From Myxococcota bacterium (GTDB lineage: Bacteria > Myxococcota_C > UBA6777), in NCBI GenBank assembly GCA_963169055.1, contig CAUJFU010000064.1, positions 1 to 25,045 on the forward strand: 25,045 nt of DNA, in the 5' to 3' direction. Position 1 is the stretch's first letter; every line of letters begins with the position of its first letter. The notes under the pieces are model-generated. The model was not told the origin of the DNA. It ran no database searches and saw nothing but the letters and a program-made list of their open reading frames with translations. Positions 7,440 to 14,907 of the stretch are shown here, piece by piece. The position numbers and the translations under genes are program-made.

Positions 7440-8000
7440 TTATCCGCAATCCACGAAGTGACTTTGCCAAAGTTCTTTTAAGACTTTGCGAGCACGTTTC
7501 AGCCTTGATTTCGCGACTTCGTACGAAACTTCCAGCATTTGCGAGATCTCTTCGAGCGAAAGTTCTTCGAGGTAGCGTAGATAAAGGATCTCACGCGCAT
7601 CAGGCTTTAATGTCTCAAACACCTGTCGCAACAAGGACACTTGCTCTTTGCTGCTCAGCAACGCTTCTGGGCTTGGGGCCTCGTCCGTCAGTTGCAGGAG
7701 GTCTTCGCTATCGTCCGTGTTCGTCGCTCGGCTCTTCGTTGGATGCGATTGATAGGACTTCCACGTGACTCGTCGGGCGATGGTCAAGATCCAAGCCTTG
7801 AAAGAGCCTCCGCGAAAACCGGAAAGAACGGGCCAAAGATCAGAAAAGATCTCTTGGGTAAGTTCTTCGGCTTCTTCGGTCGAAACGCGCCATGCCTTTC
7901 GCAAGTAGCGATAAACGATCGGCAAGCAATACGCAGCCAGCGCGTCACGCGCCTCTTTTTCTCCCCCTACAGCTCGTACAATCTGCGTTTGGATCTCCAT
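7440..8000 (-). CDS. ECF-type RNA polymerase sigma-70 factor
   Basis: At 186 residues this is the normal size for an ECF sigma factor. Region 2 is at about 20-85 with AEELTQEIFSDLWPVLSGF and the -10-binding helix FKAWILTIARRVTWKSYQ. Region 4 is at about 125-180 with LKPDAREILYLRYLEELSLEE and a helix-turn-helix LEVSYEVAKSRLKRARKVL. The ATG at 8000 is the only sensible start for the family. It heads a minus-strand cluster with the DUF4384 membrane protein (98 bases downstream) and the exported caspase-like protein. ECF sigma genes commonly lie beside the gene for their regulator, so the next gene is the likely controller. The target promoters are not evident from this window. Confidence 0.92.
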   Translation of the reverse strand: MEIQTQIVRAVGGEKEARDALAAYCLPIVYRYLRKAWRVSTEEAEELTQEIFSDLWPVLSGFRGGSFKAWILTIARRVTWKSYQSHPTKSRATNTDDSEDLLQLTDEAPSPEALLSSKEQVSLLRQVFETLKPDAREILYLRYLEELSLEEISQMLEVSYEVAKSRLKRARKVLKELWQSHFVDCG

Positions 8001-8082
8001 CTCTCTTCTCTCGCCGTGTACTCTGCCAACGTCTCCGCCTCAACGGTTTTTCGCCACAGGGGCGACGCAGACGACAACAACC

Positions 8083-8198
8083 CCCGTGTTTGCGGCACTT
8101 CAAGCGACAGAGCCACCTGTGTGAAAACAGTGACCTTTTCGCCAAACGCGGGGTCAAGAGGGCTTTGTCCCCTCGCGGGGTGGGGTGGAACTCCACCA
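8083..8198. repeat. Dispersed structured intergenic repeat, copy B
   Basis: Shares a 17-base identity, CTTCAAGCGACAGAGCC (8098-8114), with copy A at 18056-18072, followed by a conserved GTGAAAA block, a CCAAACGCGG block that partly pairs with the opening GTGTTTGCGG, and two GC hairpins (GAGGG with CCCTC around 8158-8174; GGTGG with CCACC around 8184-8197). It lies between the tRNA-Leu and the ECF sigma gene. No protein is encoded. Confidence 0.7.
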
Positions 8199-8230
8199 TA
8201 CCTATGCCGAATGCCTTACTCCTATTCCAT

Positions 8231-8270
8231 AGAGTGTCGAAAAATCAAAAGAAGGGGCTTTTGATTTTCG
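8231..8270. repeat. Dispersed AT-rich hairpin repeat, copy 2
   Basis: AGAGTGTC (8231-8238) is followed by a perfect 11-base inverted repeat, AAAATCAAAAG (8241-8251) and CTTTTGATTTT (8258-8268), with the loop AAGGGG. Leader, spacing and G-rich loop match the copy at 4641. Confidence 0.65.
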
Positions 8271-8287
8271 CAGGGCATGAGATGAGG

Positions 8288-8381
8288 GAGCGGGTATCGG
8301 TGCAGCGGAGGGTTTGGTTAAAGACGGATGCAAAAGCCCAACCATCGCCCCGAGCGGATATCGGTGTGGTGGAGGGTTTGG
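8288..8381. repeat. Pair of 30-base direct repeats
   Basis: 8288-8317 and 8352-8381 match at about 26 of 30 positions; both contain TATCGGTG and end GGAGGGTTTGG. They are 64 bases apart in the spacer downstream of tRNA-Leu (minus-strand sense). No function is apparent. Confidence 0.7.
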
Positions 8382-8437
8382 AGGGAGATGACGAACTTCT
8401 TGAGGCGAGGGACGCACCATGGAGGGTGGGTAGAAAC

Positions 8438-8471
8438 AAAAAAAGCCCGAAGTGGAAAACCACAACGAGCT
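8438..8471 (-). terminator. Rho-independent terminator of tRNA-Leu
   Basis: On the minus strand AGCTCGTTGTGG (8460-8471) pairs at 9 of 12 positions with CCACTTCGGGCT (8444-8455) around a TTTT loop, followed by seven T. It starts nine bases after the end of the tRNA. Confidence 0.75.
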
Positions 8472-8479
8472 TTTGACTG

Positions 8480-8563
8480 TGCCGAAGAAAGGACTTGAAC
8501 CTTCACGGGGTTGCCCCCACTAGACCCTGAACCTAGCGTGTCTACCAATTCCACCACTCCGGC
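8480..8563 (-). tRNA. tRNA-Leu (anticodon CAG)
   Basis: The minus strand begins GCCGGAGTGGTGGAATTGG and ends GGTTCAAGTCC then TTTCTTCGGCA. The acceptor arm GCCGGAG pairs with CTTCGGC (one G-T pair). The D-arm has the leucine-type GGTAGACACGC, and the anticodon loop is TTCAGGG with anticodon CAG (8527-8529). The extra arm (GTGGGGGCAACCCCGT) is long, as in class II tRNAs, and the T-loop is GTTCAAGTC. The length is 84 with the discriminator A; CCA is not encoded. It decodes CUG. It has its own promoter upstream and terminator downstream, so it looks monocistronic. Confidence 0.95.
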
Positions 8564-8580
8564 GCATACGAGGATGAGTG

Positions 8581-8607
8581 ATTACACCAAGAGATCGGGG
8601 TTGTCAA
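8581..8607 (-). promoter_or_regulatory. Sigma-70 promoter for tRNA-Leu
   Basis: The minus strand has a perfect -35 TTGACA (8602-8607), a 15-base spacer and a -10 TGTAAT (8581-8586, five of six matches). The mature tRNA 5' end is 17 bases beyond the -10, leaving a short leader. The spacer is short but acceptable. Confidence 0.6.
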
Positions 8608-8635
8608 GGAAAAATTGGCCCGAGGGGGGAAAGGG

Positions 8636-9742
8636 TTAGTTGCAAAAGGCCGCAACGAGCGATATCCAACCTGCGCGAAGGATGCCTGTCGAAGCACCGT
8701 TGGCGTCTTGTTGATAGATGGGAGGGGCTTTGCAGGTCTTGGTGAGGTGTGTGTAAGAAAGGGCGAAAGATCCGGGGGATGCGTTGAAATACACAGCCAG
8801 ACCGGCATTTGATGTGCTTGTCGAACTGGTGATCGGTGGATTGTTCGGATAATAGGGGCCGTCACCGCTTGCGGGTGACATGGAAACGGTGACACCTGCG
8901 AAGGGAACAGGGATATTGCCATAGACGCCATCAAAGACGTCGCTCACAAGGACTCCTTTGGCGGGATCGAGTGGTTTGCCTGAAAGGGCTAGGGAGAGCT
9001 GATTGAGTTCTGTGGCCGTCACCACTCCGACGAAAAACGGGCGAACCGATTGTCCGAGCGGTATGCGAAAAGGCAGCAAGATCGGGTACAAACCCAATGT
9101 TGCGCTGGTGAGCGTCAGGATCGCATCTTTTCCTACAGGAAAGTCAGTGATCTTGAATTCACCTGAACTACCCGAAGTGACGCACGATGTAGGGATGCCA
9201 TCGACGCAAACCTCGATCCCTTGGACAAAAGCGCCTGTGGAAAAAGAGCGAATGCTTCCCTCTACCAAGGTTGTGCTCGGATATTCGGGCGTGATCTCTG
9301 CGGATGTCTCGGGCGTGGGCTCTGATGTGTGTTCGTTCAACATCTCGTTTCCGCCGTCGATAGGGGCTTCTTGTGTGGCTTCATTTTCGGGCGAAGGCTC
9401 GGGATTTGTGTTTTCTGTGGGCTCGGGCGAAGGCTCGGGGTTTGTGTTTTCCGTGGGTTCGGGCGAAGGTTCGGTGGGATTCGCCTCAGAGGTCGGTTCT
9501 GTTGTGGCTGCATCTTCGGGCGAGGCCGATTCTTGGGCGGGTTCTTGGAGCGGCTCTTTCGTGGGTTCGGTGAGCGCGTCAGCGGTGGTTTCGGCGGTTT
9601 GGGCCTCGGCCTCTGTGGTGGATTCTTGCGCATCCTTGGGGGTTTCCGAAGAGGTGTTTTCTTGGGGCGGAGTAGGTTGACAGCCGATGTGTGTCGCGAA
9701 AGAAAAGCCGAAGAAACAAAGCAGTAAAAAGATCCAACGCAT
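8636..9742 (-). CDS. Putative lipoprotein with Pro/Glu/Thr linker and carboxypeptidase-regulatory-like domain
   Basis: The start is set at the ATG at 9740-9742 (RBS GAGAGG), because the protein from there opens with a signal peptide (MRWIFLLLCFFGFSFATHIGC); the frame is open further upstream without one. This gives 368 residues. A Cys at position 21 may be lipidated (the lipobox is imperfect). Next is a low-complexity Pro/Glu/Thr/Ala linker of about 110 residues with 12-residue repeats (PEPSPEPTENTN), likely a spacer that holds the domain away from the membrane. The C-terminal part begins TTLVEGSIRSFSTGAFVQGIE and has SSGEFKITDFPVGKDAILTL, a pattern typical of carboxypeptidase-regulatory-like (CarboxypepD_reg/SdrD-like) beta-sandwich domains. 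The Cys near the end (KTCKAPP, AAFCN*) may pair. The ligand is unknown. Confidence 0.75.
   Translation of the reverse strand: MRWIFLLLCFFGFSFATHIGCQPTPPQENTSSETPKDAQESTTEAEAQTAETTADALTEPTKEPLQEPAQESASPEDAATTEPTSEANPTEPSPEPTENTNPEPSPEPTENTNPEPSPENEATQEAPIDGGNEMLNEHTSEPTPETSAEITPEYPSTTLVEGSIRSFSTGAFVQGIEVCVDGIPTSCVTSGSSGEFKITDFPVGKDAILTLTSATLGLYPILLPFRIPLGQSVRPFFVGVVTATELNQLSLALSGKPLDPAKGVLVSDVFDGVYGNIPVPFAGVTVSMSPASGDGPYYPNNPPITSSTSTSNAGLAVYFNASPGSFALSYTHLTKTCKAPPIYQQDANGASTGILRAGWISLVAAFCN
9387..9478. repeat. 36-base tandem repeat in the lipoprotein linker
   Basis: Units at 9387-9422 and 9423-9458 plus a partial third to 9478, each opening TCGGGCGAAGG, with only a few differences. They encode the 12-residue PEPSPEPTENTN unit; copy-number change would stay in frame. 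Confidence 0.85.
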
Positions 9743-9815
9743 GGATACAAACCTCTCGTATGGAAATAGGCGCGACGCGGTTGTCAAAAACCCCCGTGTA
9801 TGCGTGTCAGAAAGA

Positions 9816-12011
9816 TCAGCGAACGCAAAGCAGAGGAGCTTGATATCCAGCGACTCCGCAAGTTCCTGTCCCGGGGCAACAATTACTGCCGCAAGTGGGT
9901 AAACAGGCGGTTCCTCTGGGCCAGCAATAGGAGGATGTATGGGTGCCTCCGCATGAGGAAGTTGCAGAGCTTCCACCTGTGTACATACAAACGCTGGTGC
10001 CGCTTTGGTATCGGGTGATATTGGCGGCTTGCGCCCATTGGCCGATCAACATCAAGGTGGCGACGGTAAATCCAGCCGGACAATCCGAGGCCAACGGGGA
10101 GGATGTATAGCAACCGACCACACGGAATTCACGGGCTCCTGTGCAGGCGCTGAACCAGCCTGTACACGATGTACTCGCAACGATCGTAGTGATCGGGTAG
10201 TTGTAGCCGCCACACGAGACGCTTGCTGTCACGCATACGCCGTTTTGGCAGGTTTGGGTGCTTCCACAGACTCGACCACATCCGCCGCAGTGGTTGTTGT
10301 CGGTTTGTACGTTGACACAGGTGTTGTTGCAGTTGGTTTGACCGCTGCCGCAGACGATCCGACAAGCTCCTGTGATGCAGCTTTGTCCGCTTGGACAGGC
10401 GTTGTTGCAGGCTCCGCAGTTCTTGGGATCGGTTTGGTAGTTAATGCAGGCATTGTTGCACACCGACGCGCCTGTGGGGCAACTGCAGATCCCTGTAGCG
10501 CAAGAGCCGCCTGTTGGACAGGCGGTACTACAGCGGCCACAATGCCCCATGTTCGTTTGCAGATCCACACACTGCCCGCTGCAAGCCGTCTGTTTCGTCG
10601 GGCAGGCCAGAGTGCATTGCCCGTTTCCGCAAACTTCACCCGCTGCACAGGCTTTTGTACAGGAGCCACAGTATTTGTTGTCGCTGTTGAGGTCGACGCA
10701 CTGTCCGTTGCAATTGGAGAGTCCTCTTGGGCACGAGCAAACGCCGCTGGTACAGGACTTTCCGCCCACGCAGATCGACCCGCAGCTTCCGCAGTTTCGG
10801 AGATCCGTTTTCAAGTCGACGCAACTCCCGCTACAGTCGCTTTGTCCGCTTGGACAAACCAGTGTGCATTGGCCGTTGAGACATTGCTCGGCGGTTTTGC
10901 AGGGTGTGTTGCAGCCCCCGCAATGATCGACGTTTCCTTTGGTATCTACGCAAACGCCGTTGCATTCGGTTTGGTTGCTTGTGCATCCGCAGACCCCTGC
11001 GACGCAGATCTTGCCGCTGGTACAAACCGTTCCGCAAGTGCCGCAATGGGCCGAGTCATTTTGTAGATTGACGCACGTTCCGTTGCATTCGTTTTGGCCC
11101 GAAGGACAGTTGAGTCCGCACTTTCCACCGACGCATAACTCGCCGTTGGCGCACACGGTTGCGCAAGCACCGCAATGGCTTCGATCGCTTTGCAAGTCGA
11201 CGCAAGCGCCGTTGCAGTCGCTTTGCCCTACGATACAAGCACACGTTCCCAAACCACAGGTCTTTCCGCCAGAACAAGCTGCGTTGCAAGCCCCGCAATG
11301 GCTCGGATCATTTTGCGTATCTACGCATCTGGCCGAACATTCGGTCTGTCCAGAGGGGCAGCTTACCGAACACTTTCCTGCCGCGCAGATCTCTCCTGCT
11401 TTGCAAGCAGTTCCGCAAGCGCCGCAGTGCGCGCTGGTGCTTTGCAGATCAAAACAGCCTCCCGCACAAGCGCTTTGTCCTGTTGGGCAACTGACGCCGC
11501 ATTTTCCTGCGTTGCACAGTTCGCCTGTTTTGCAAGCATTCCCGCAAGCGCCGCAGTGACGGTGGTCGGTCTGAAAATCCACGCAATTTCCTGCGCAGGC
11601 GCTTTGGGACTTTGGACAGGATATCTCGCATTTTCCGCCATTACAGCGCTGGCCTGATTCGCAGACTGTCCCACAAACACCGCAATGACTGTTGTCCGTT
11701 TGAAGATCGCTGCATTTTCCGCTGCAATCGGTCTGTCCCGACGAACAGGCACAAGATCCGTCGATGCAGCTTTTTCCCGTAGCACAGGCGTTTGCGCACT
11801 TTCCACAATGTTCGGCGTCTTTTTTCATATTCACGCAGTTGCCATCGCAAAAAGTCTGGGTGCTACCGCAGATCGAAACACACGAACCCGCCTTGCAGAT
11901 CGTTCCTGCCCCGCACGTCACAGAAGCGCATGGATCGGGGGTTCCACAACCTCCCATCCACGCAAGCCACAGCCACATCACACTCAACCAAAAGATGCTT
12001 CGGTATGCCAT
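9816..12011 (-). CDS. Stig1-type Cys-rich repeat lipoprotein (13 repeats)
   Basis: The start is the ATG at 12009-12011 behind AAGGAGA; it gives 731 residues beginning with a signal peptide (MAYRSIFWLSVMWLWLAWM) and a lipobox-like MGGC. From about 30 to 590 there are 13 tandem repeats of about 40 residues, each with the core C-x-G-x-C-V-D-L-Q-x-D-x-x-HCGAC (for example CVDLQSDRSHCGAC), then C-x-x-G-x-x-C-x-x-G-x-C. This is the pattern of the stigma-specific Stig1 family, which is common in myxobacterial surface proteins. The last 135 residues form a distinct Cys-rich domain (SVSCGGYNYPITTIVAST through CGSNCCPGTGTCGVAGYQ). Most cysteines are probably in disulfides outside the cytoplasm. Long antisense open frames here are by-products of the repeats. 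The function is unknown; surface binding or a structural role is likely. Confidence 0.85.
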   Translation of the reverse strand: MAYRSIFWLSVMWLWLAWMGGCGTPDPCASVTCGAGTICKAGSCVSICGSTQTFCDGNCVNMKKDAEHCGKCANACATGKSCIDGSCACSSGQTDCSGKCSDLQTDNSHCGVCGTVCESGQRCNGGKCEISCPKSQSACAGNCVDFQTDHRHCGACGNACKTGELCNAGKCGVSCPTGQSACAGGCFDLQSTSAHCGACGTACKAGEICAAGKCSVSCPSGQTECSARCVDTQNDPSHCGACNAACSGGKTCGLGTCACIVGQSDCNGACVDLQSDRSHCGACATVCANGELCVGGKCGLNCPSGQNECNGTCVNLQNDSAHCGTCGTVCTSGKICVAGVCGCTSNQTECNGVCVDTKGNVDHCGGCNTPCKTAEQCLNGQCTLVCPSGQSDCSGSCVDLKTDLRNCGSCGSICVGGKSCTSGVCSCPRGLSNCNGQCVDLNSDNKYCGSCTKACAAGEVCGNGQCTLACPTKQTACSGQCVDLQTNMGHCGRCSTACPTGGSCATGICSCPTGASVCNNACINYQTDPKNCGACNNACPSGQSCITGACRIVCGSGQTNCNNTCVNVQTDNNHCGGCGRVCGSTQTCQNGVCVTASVSCGGYNYPITTIVASTSCTGWFSACTGAREFRVVGCYTSSPLASDCPAGFTVATLMLIGQWAQAANITRYQSGTSVCMYTGGSSATSSCGGTHTSSYCWPRGTACLPTCGSNCCPGTGTCGVAGYQAPLLCVR

Positions 12012-12066
12012 CGAATTGTCTCCTTTTTTGGGGATATCGGTATCGCTTGTTGAAAAAGATACATGG

Positions 12067-12465
12067 CTATTTCTTCTGAGGCGGGGGGAGGTGGGGGCGT
12101 GGAAAGGCGGGGGGTGTGGTTTGGGTGGGTGGGGTTTGGGTGGGTGGAGACTGTGGGGGAGGAAAGGTGGAGCGATAAGGCTGCGAAGCGGGTGTCGAGG
12201 CAGCAGAAGAAGGAGCGGAAGAAGGGTAGGTTGCGAAATTGCCTGTGGTCGGTGCGGCTCCAAAAGGCCGGGTGGGCGGGAGTGTGGATGCGCGTGAGGG
12301 CGGGGCGGATTCCGGCAAATTAGGGGAGGGTGTCGGAGAGGAAGGCGAGGCCAGAGAGGAGCGTGTCCGAGGCGTCAGTTGCAGCGAAGAGACGGAGGTT
12401 GTAGGGGGATCGAGCGATGCGGCGGTTGCAGAAAAGGTGGGGACGTTTTGGGAGGGTGTGGCTTG
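12067..12465 (-). other. In-frame continuation of the TPR gene beyond an amber codon
   Basis: After the TAG at 12466-12468 the same frame stays open for 132 codons to a second TAG at 12067-12069. The encoded tail is Pro/Ser/Thr-rich (QATPSQNVPTFSATAASL, then later PPTQTPPTQTTPPAFPRP). Its first 22 residues repeat, in frame and 69 bases on, the last 22 residues before the stop (QPTPTQNLPAFSAGVASM), so the tail was very probably once translated with the gene. It may be a truncated remnant or be reached by readthrough. There is no other gene in this stretch. It reduces the true gap to the next gene to 55 bases. Confidence 0.65.
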
Positions 12466-13848
12466 CTACGGGGGACGGGCCATCGAAGCGACTCCCGCAG
12501 AAAAGGCGGGCAAGTTTTGCGTGGGCGTGGGTTGTAGAGGTGTAGTTTGCGAAGAGCGTGTCGGGACGGCCTCGCCACGCATACGGCGTAAAGCGTCTTC
12601 GGCGTCTTCATAACCCGGCAAGAGATCCGCTGCGGTGTTGTAGGCTTGGATGGCTTCTTGTGTGCGACCTTGTCGTTCGTAGAGTTGGCCCAAAACGTAA
12701 TGAGCATCGTGGGCTTCGGGATCATCTTGGAGGCTACGTTGGATCGCTTCGATGGCTTCGTCGTATCGGCGTTGGTTGATCAAAGAGATCCCGAGGTAGT
12801 ACATCGGTTCTGCGGGAGAGGGGGATATCTCAGCGGCTTTGCGTAGGTTTTCTTCGGCTTCTTTCCAGCGCTCTTGTTCGAGGACGGATACACCGAGTTG
12901 TTGGCGAAGGGTCGGGTGATGGGGAGCTTTTTGGAGGGCTTCTTTGATCAGAACTTCGGTTTCTTTCCAGCGGCGTTGTTCGCCGAGGGCGGTGGCGAGG
13001 TTGTGGTAGGCGTCAGGATCGTTGGGATTTTGACGTAATACTTCGCGAAATGTCTGCTCGGCCTCCGTCCATTTTTCTTGGCAAAGAAGGGTGACACCGA
13101 GGTTATAGCGAGCGGTGGGATGTTGTGGATCTTGGCGCAAGACTTCGGCGTACTCTTCTTCGACTTCGTCCCAGCGTTCTTGATGAACCAAGGCGGATGC
13201 GAGTTTTTCGCGGGCTTCGAGGTTGCGGGGGTGTTTTTGAACTTCTTCGCGCAGATCGCCTTCTTGGGTTTCGTAGAGGCTGGCGAGTGCGATGCGGGCT
13301 TCTTTGTGTTGGGGGTCGAGGCGAAGGGCTTCGCGGTATAGGGCTTCGGCGTTGGGTAGGTCGGCTTTTTGTTGGAGGCATTGTCCGAGATTGTAGTGAT
13401 AGTCGGCTTGATCGGGTTTGAGTTGGATGGCGGTGCGCAAGGAGGCTTCGGCGTCTTCGGTGCGGCCTTGTTCGAGGAGGGCTTGGGCGAGGCGTGCGTG
13501 AACAACGGCATAATTGCTTTGAAAGCGCAGGTAGGTGCGGAGGGAGGCTTCGGCTTCGGTCCATCGGTGCAGATCGAGGAAAGTCTGGCCGAGTTTGTAG
13601 TGCAAGACGGGGTCGGCGTATTGTGCGCGCAGAGCACGTTGGTAGAGGGCGGCAGCTTCTTCGTTTCGGCCTTCGGCGCTGCGTATGCCGGCGAGTCGGT
13701 AGAGGGAGAAGGGTTCTTCGGGGTGGGCAGCAAGGACTTGGAGCAAGAGTTGTTCAGCTTCGGCGTAGCGTTGTTCGTCGAGAAAAGACATTGCGCGACG
13801 AAAGGAGACCATCGCGTTTGCAGAGATTTGCGGTTGCGGGTGGTTCAC
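12466..13848 (-). CDS. Tetratricopeptide repeat protein, tail cut by an in-frame amber codon
   Basis: The frame opens at a GTG (13846-13848) behind AGGAG and encodes 460 residues. From about 12 to 425 it is a continuous array of about 12 TPR units of 34 residues with the usual W/L-G-Y-A-F-A-P spacing, for example PVLHYKLGQTFLDLHRWTEA and DAYHNLATALGEQRRWKETE. One unit is shortened near ETQEGDLREEVQKHPRN. No signal peptide or membrane segment, so probably a cytoplasmic scaffold for protein-protein contacts. The array ends in a Pro/Thr-rich tail that is interrupted by TAG after ASMARPP. It lies on the same strand 134 bases after the thioredoxin-fold gene and before the Stig1-type lipoprotein gene. 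The partner proteins cannot be read from the sequence. Confidence 0.9.
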   Translation of the reverse strand: MNHPQPQISANAMVSFRRAMSFLDEQRYAEAEQLLLQVLAAHPEEPFSLYRLAGIRSAEGRNEEAAALYQRALRAQYADPVLHYKLGQTFLDLHRWTEAEASLRTYLRFQSNYAVVHARLAQALLEQGRTEDAEASLRTAIQLKPDQADYHYNLGQCLQQKADLPNAEALYREALRLDPQHKEARIALASLYETQEGDLREEVQKHPRNLEAREKLASALVHQERWDEVEEEYAEVLRQDPQHPTARYNLGVTLLCQEKWTEAEQTFREVLRQNPNDPDAYHNLATALGEQRRWKETEVLIKEALQKAPHHPTLRQQLGVSVLEQERWKEAEENLRKAAEISPSPAEPMYYLGISLINQRRYDEAIEAIQRSLQDDPEAHDAHYVLGQLYERQGRTQEAIQAYNTAADLLPGYEDAEDALRRMRGEAVPTRSSQTTPLQPTPTQNLPAFSAGVASMARPP

Positions 13849-13982
13849 GATCCGCTCCTATTCCAGTGTCCTGTTTGGGGGGGCGCACGTGGGAAACGCC
13901 GTGTTGTTCGAGAGCGCTGTGCGGGTTGCGAGGCGTTTGTGGTGTGCAAAAGCCAAGAGCAGCACGCAGGAAAAGCACCGAG

Positions 13983-14897
13983 TCAATCGAAGGTGATGGT
14001 AGCCTTTGGATAGCGTTTTTGGAAGAGTGTGAGATGTTTTTGGTATTCTTGATCGCGTTTGAGTTCTCGATAACACGAGATCTCAAGGCGGTAGACGTCG
14101 ATGCGAAGGGGGCTTTGAGGATACAGCGTGTGAAAGCGCGAGAGCAGCGGTAAGGCTTGGGTGTAGGCGTTGATTCGCGCCAAGGCACGGGCTTCTCCAA
14201 ACAGCGCGGCAGCACCGATGCGTTGTTGATCTTGGCGATCGTGTTGTTGCAAGCGTTGGAAGAGCGTGCGTGCAGGTCCGATCTCTCGGCGCAACAGCAG
14301 GCGTTCTGCGTAGGCGAGTTGTTGCGGGAGATCACGTGTGTATGCAGGCGTGTGTCGGAGATCTTCGTAGCGAAGGCGTTTTTCGAGGGTTGCGCGTAGG
14401 GGGGGCGCAAAAAAACGTGCGGCGTAATAACCGACGATACGCTCGACTTCGCGGCCTTGGGGATCGAGGATCAGCGTGGTTGGGAAGCGCCCGATCTGGT
14501 AGCGTTGTGTGATGGATTTGCCCGTAGGTTGGTCGATATCGAACTTGACCACAAGGAATCGATCGAGCAGCGGTGCGATCAAAGGGTGGGAAAAGGTCTC
14601 TGCTTCGAGCTTTTTGCAGGGCGTACACCAGACGGCAAATAAATCGAGGAATATCGGTCGATTCAAGCGAGAGGCTTCGCGGATGGCGGCTGGTAGATCG
14701 GGAAATGAGCGATAGTTCGGGCGGCGATAACCTGCGCGCAAGGGCGCAGAGGCAGCATCTGGAGCGGTGGATCGTGTTTTGTGAGCGATCAGCGGAGAGC
14801 GTTCAAATAGCCCGCCTGATCGGGCCGCAAGGAAGAGGCTGATCAACAGTAAAGACAGTGCAGCGAGCGGCGCACCGCGTGTTTGGAAAGGTGACAA
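13983..14897 (-). CDS. Membrane-anchored thioredoxin-fold protein with TPR-like C-terminus
   Basis: The start is a TTG (14895-14897) placed six bases after a strong AGGAGG; no better ATG exists in the frame. The product has 304 residues. An N-terminal hydrophobic segment (LAALSLLLISLFLAA) is a signal anchor. The thioredoxin-like domain at about 65-175 has the redox motif WCTPCKK in FLDLFAVWCTPCKKLEAETF and the cis-Pro loop RFPTTLILDPQG, most like thioredoxin_7 or the C-terminal domain of DsbD. The rest (about 180-300) is helical and looks like two or three TPR units (QQLAYAERLLLRREIGPART). It probably acts in the periplasm as a thiol reductase or disulfide exchange protein, which would suit the Cys-rich exported proteins nearby (inference). 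It begins 10 bases after plsB, hence cotranscribed. Confidence 0.85.
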   Translation of the reverse strand: MSPFQTRGAPLAALSLLLISLFLAARSGGLFERSPLIAHKTRSTAPDAASAPLRAGYRRPNYRSFPDLPAAIREASRLNRPIFLDLFAVWCTPCKKLEAETFSHPLIAPLLDRFLVVKFDIDQPTGKSITQRYQIGRFPTTLILDPQGREVERIVGYYAARFFAPPLRATLEKRLRYEDLRHTPAYTRDLPQQLAYAERLLLRREIGPARTLFQRLQQHDRQDQQRIGAAALFGEARALARINAYTQALPLLSRFHTLYPQSPLRIDVYRLEISCYRELKRDQEYQKHLTLFQKRYPKATITFD

Positions 14898-14907
14898 GAG
14901 GGGCCTC

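Noticed and set aside
8480-8563. tRNA-Leu as an integration site for a mobile element
   Set aside because: No integrase gene and no second copy of the tRNA 3' end were seen in the window; the nearby 30-base direct repeats do not match the tRNA.
10005-11657. Long overlapping plus-strand open frames antisense to the Stig1-type gene, up to 353 codons
   Set aside because: They arise from the regular Cys-codon repeats of the minus-strand gene, have no ribosome binding sites and encode low-complexity Ala/Thr- or Pro/Gln-rich sequence.
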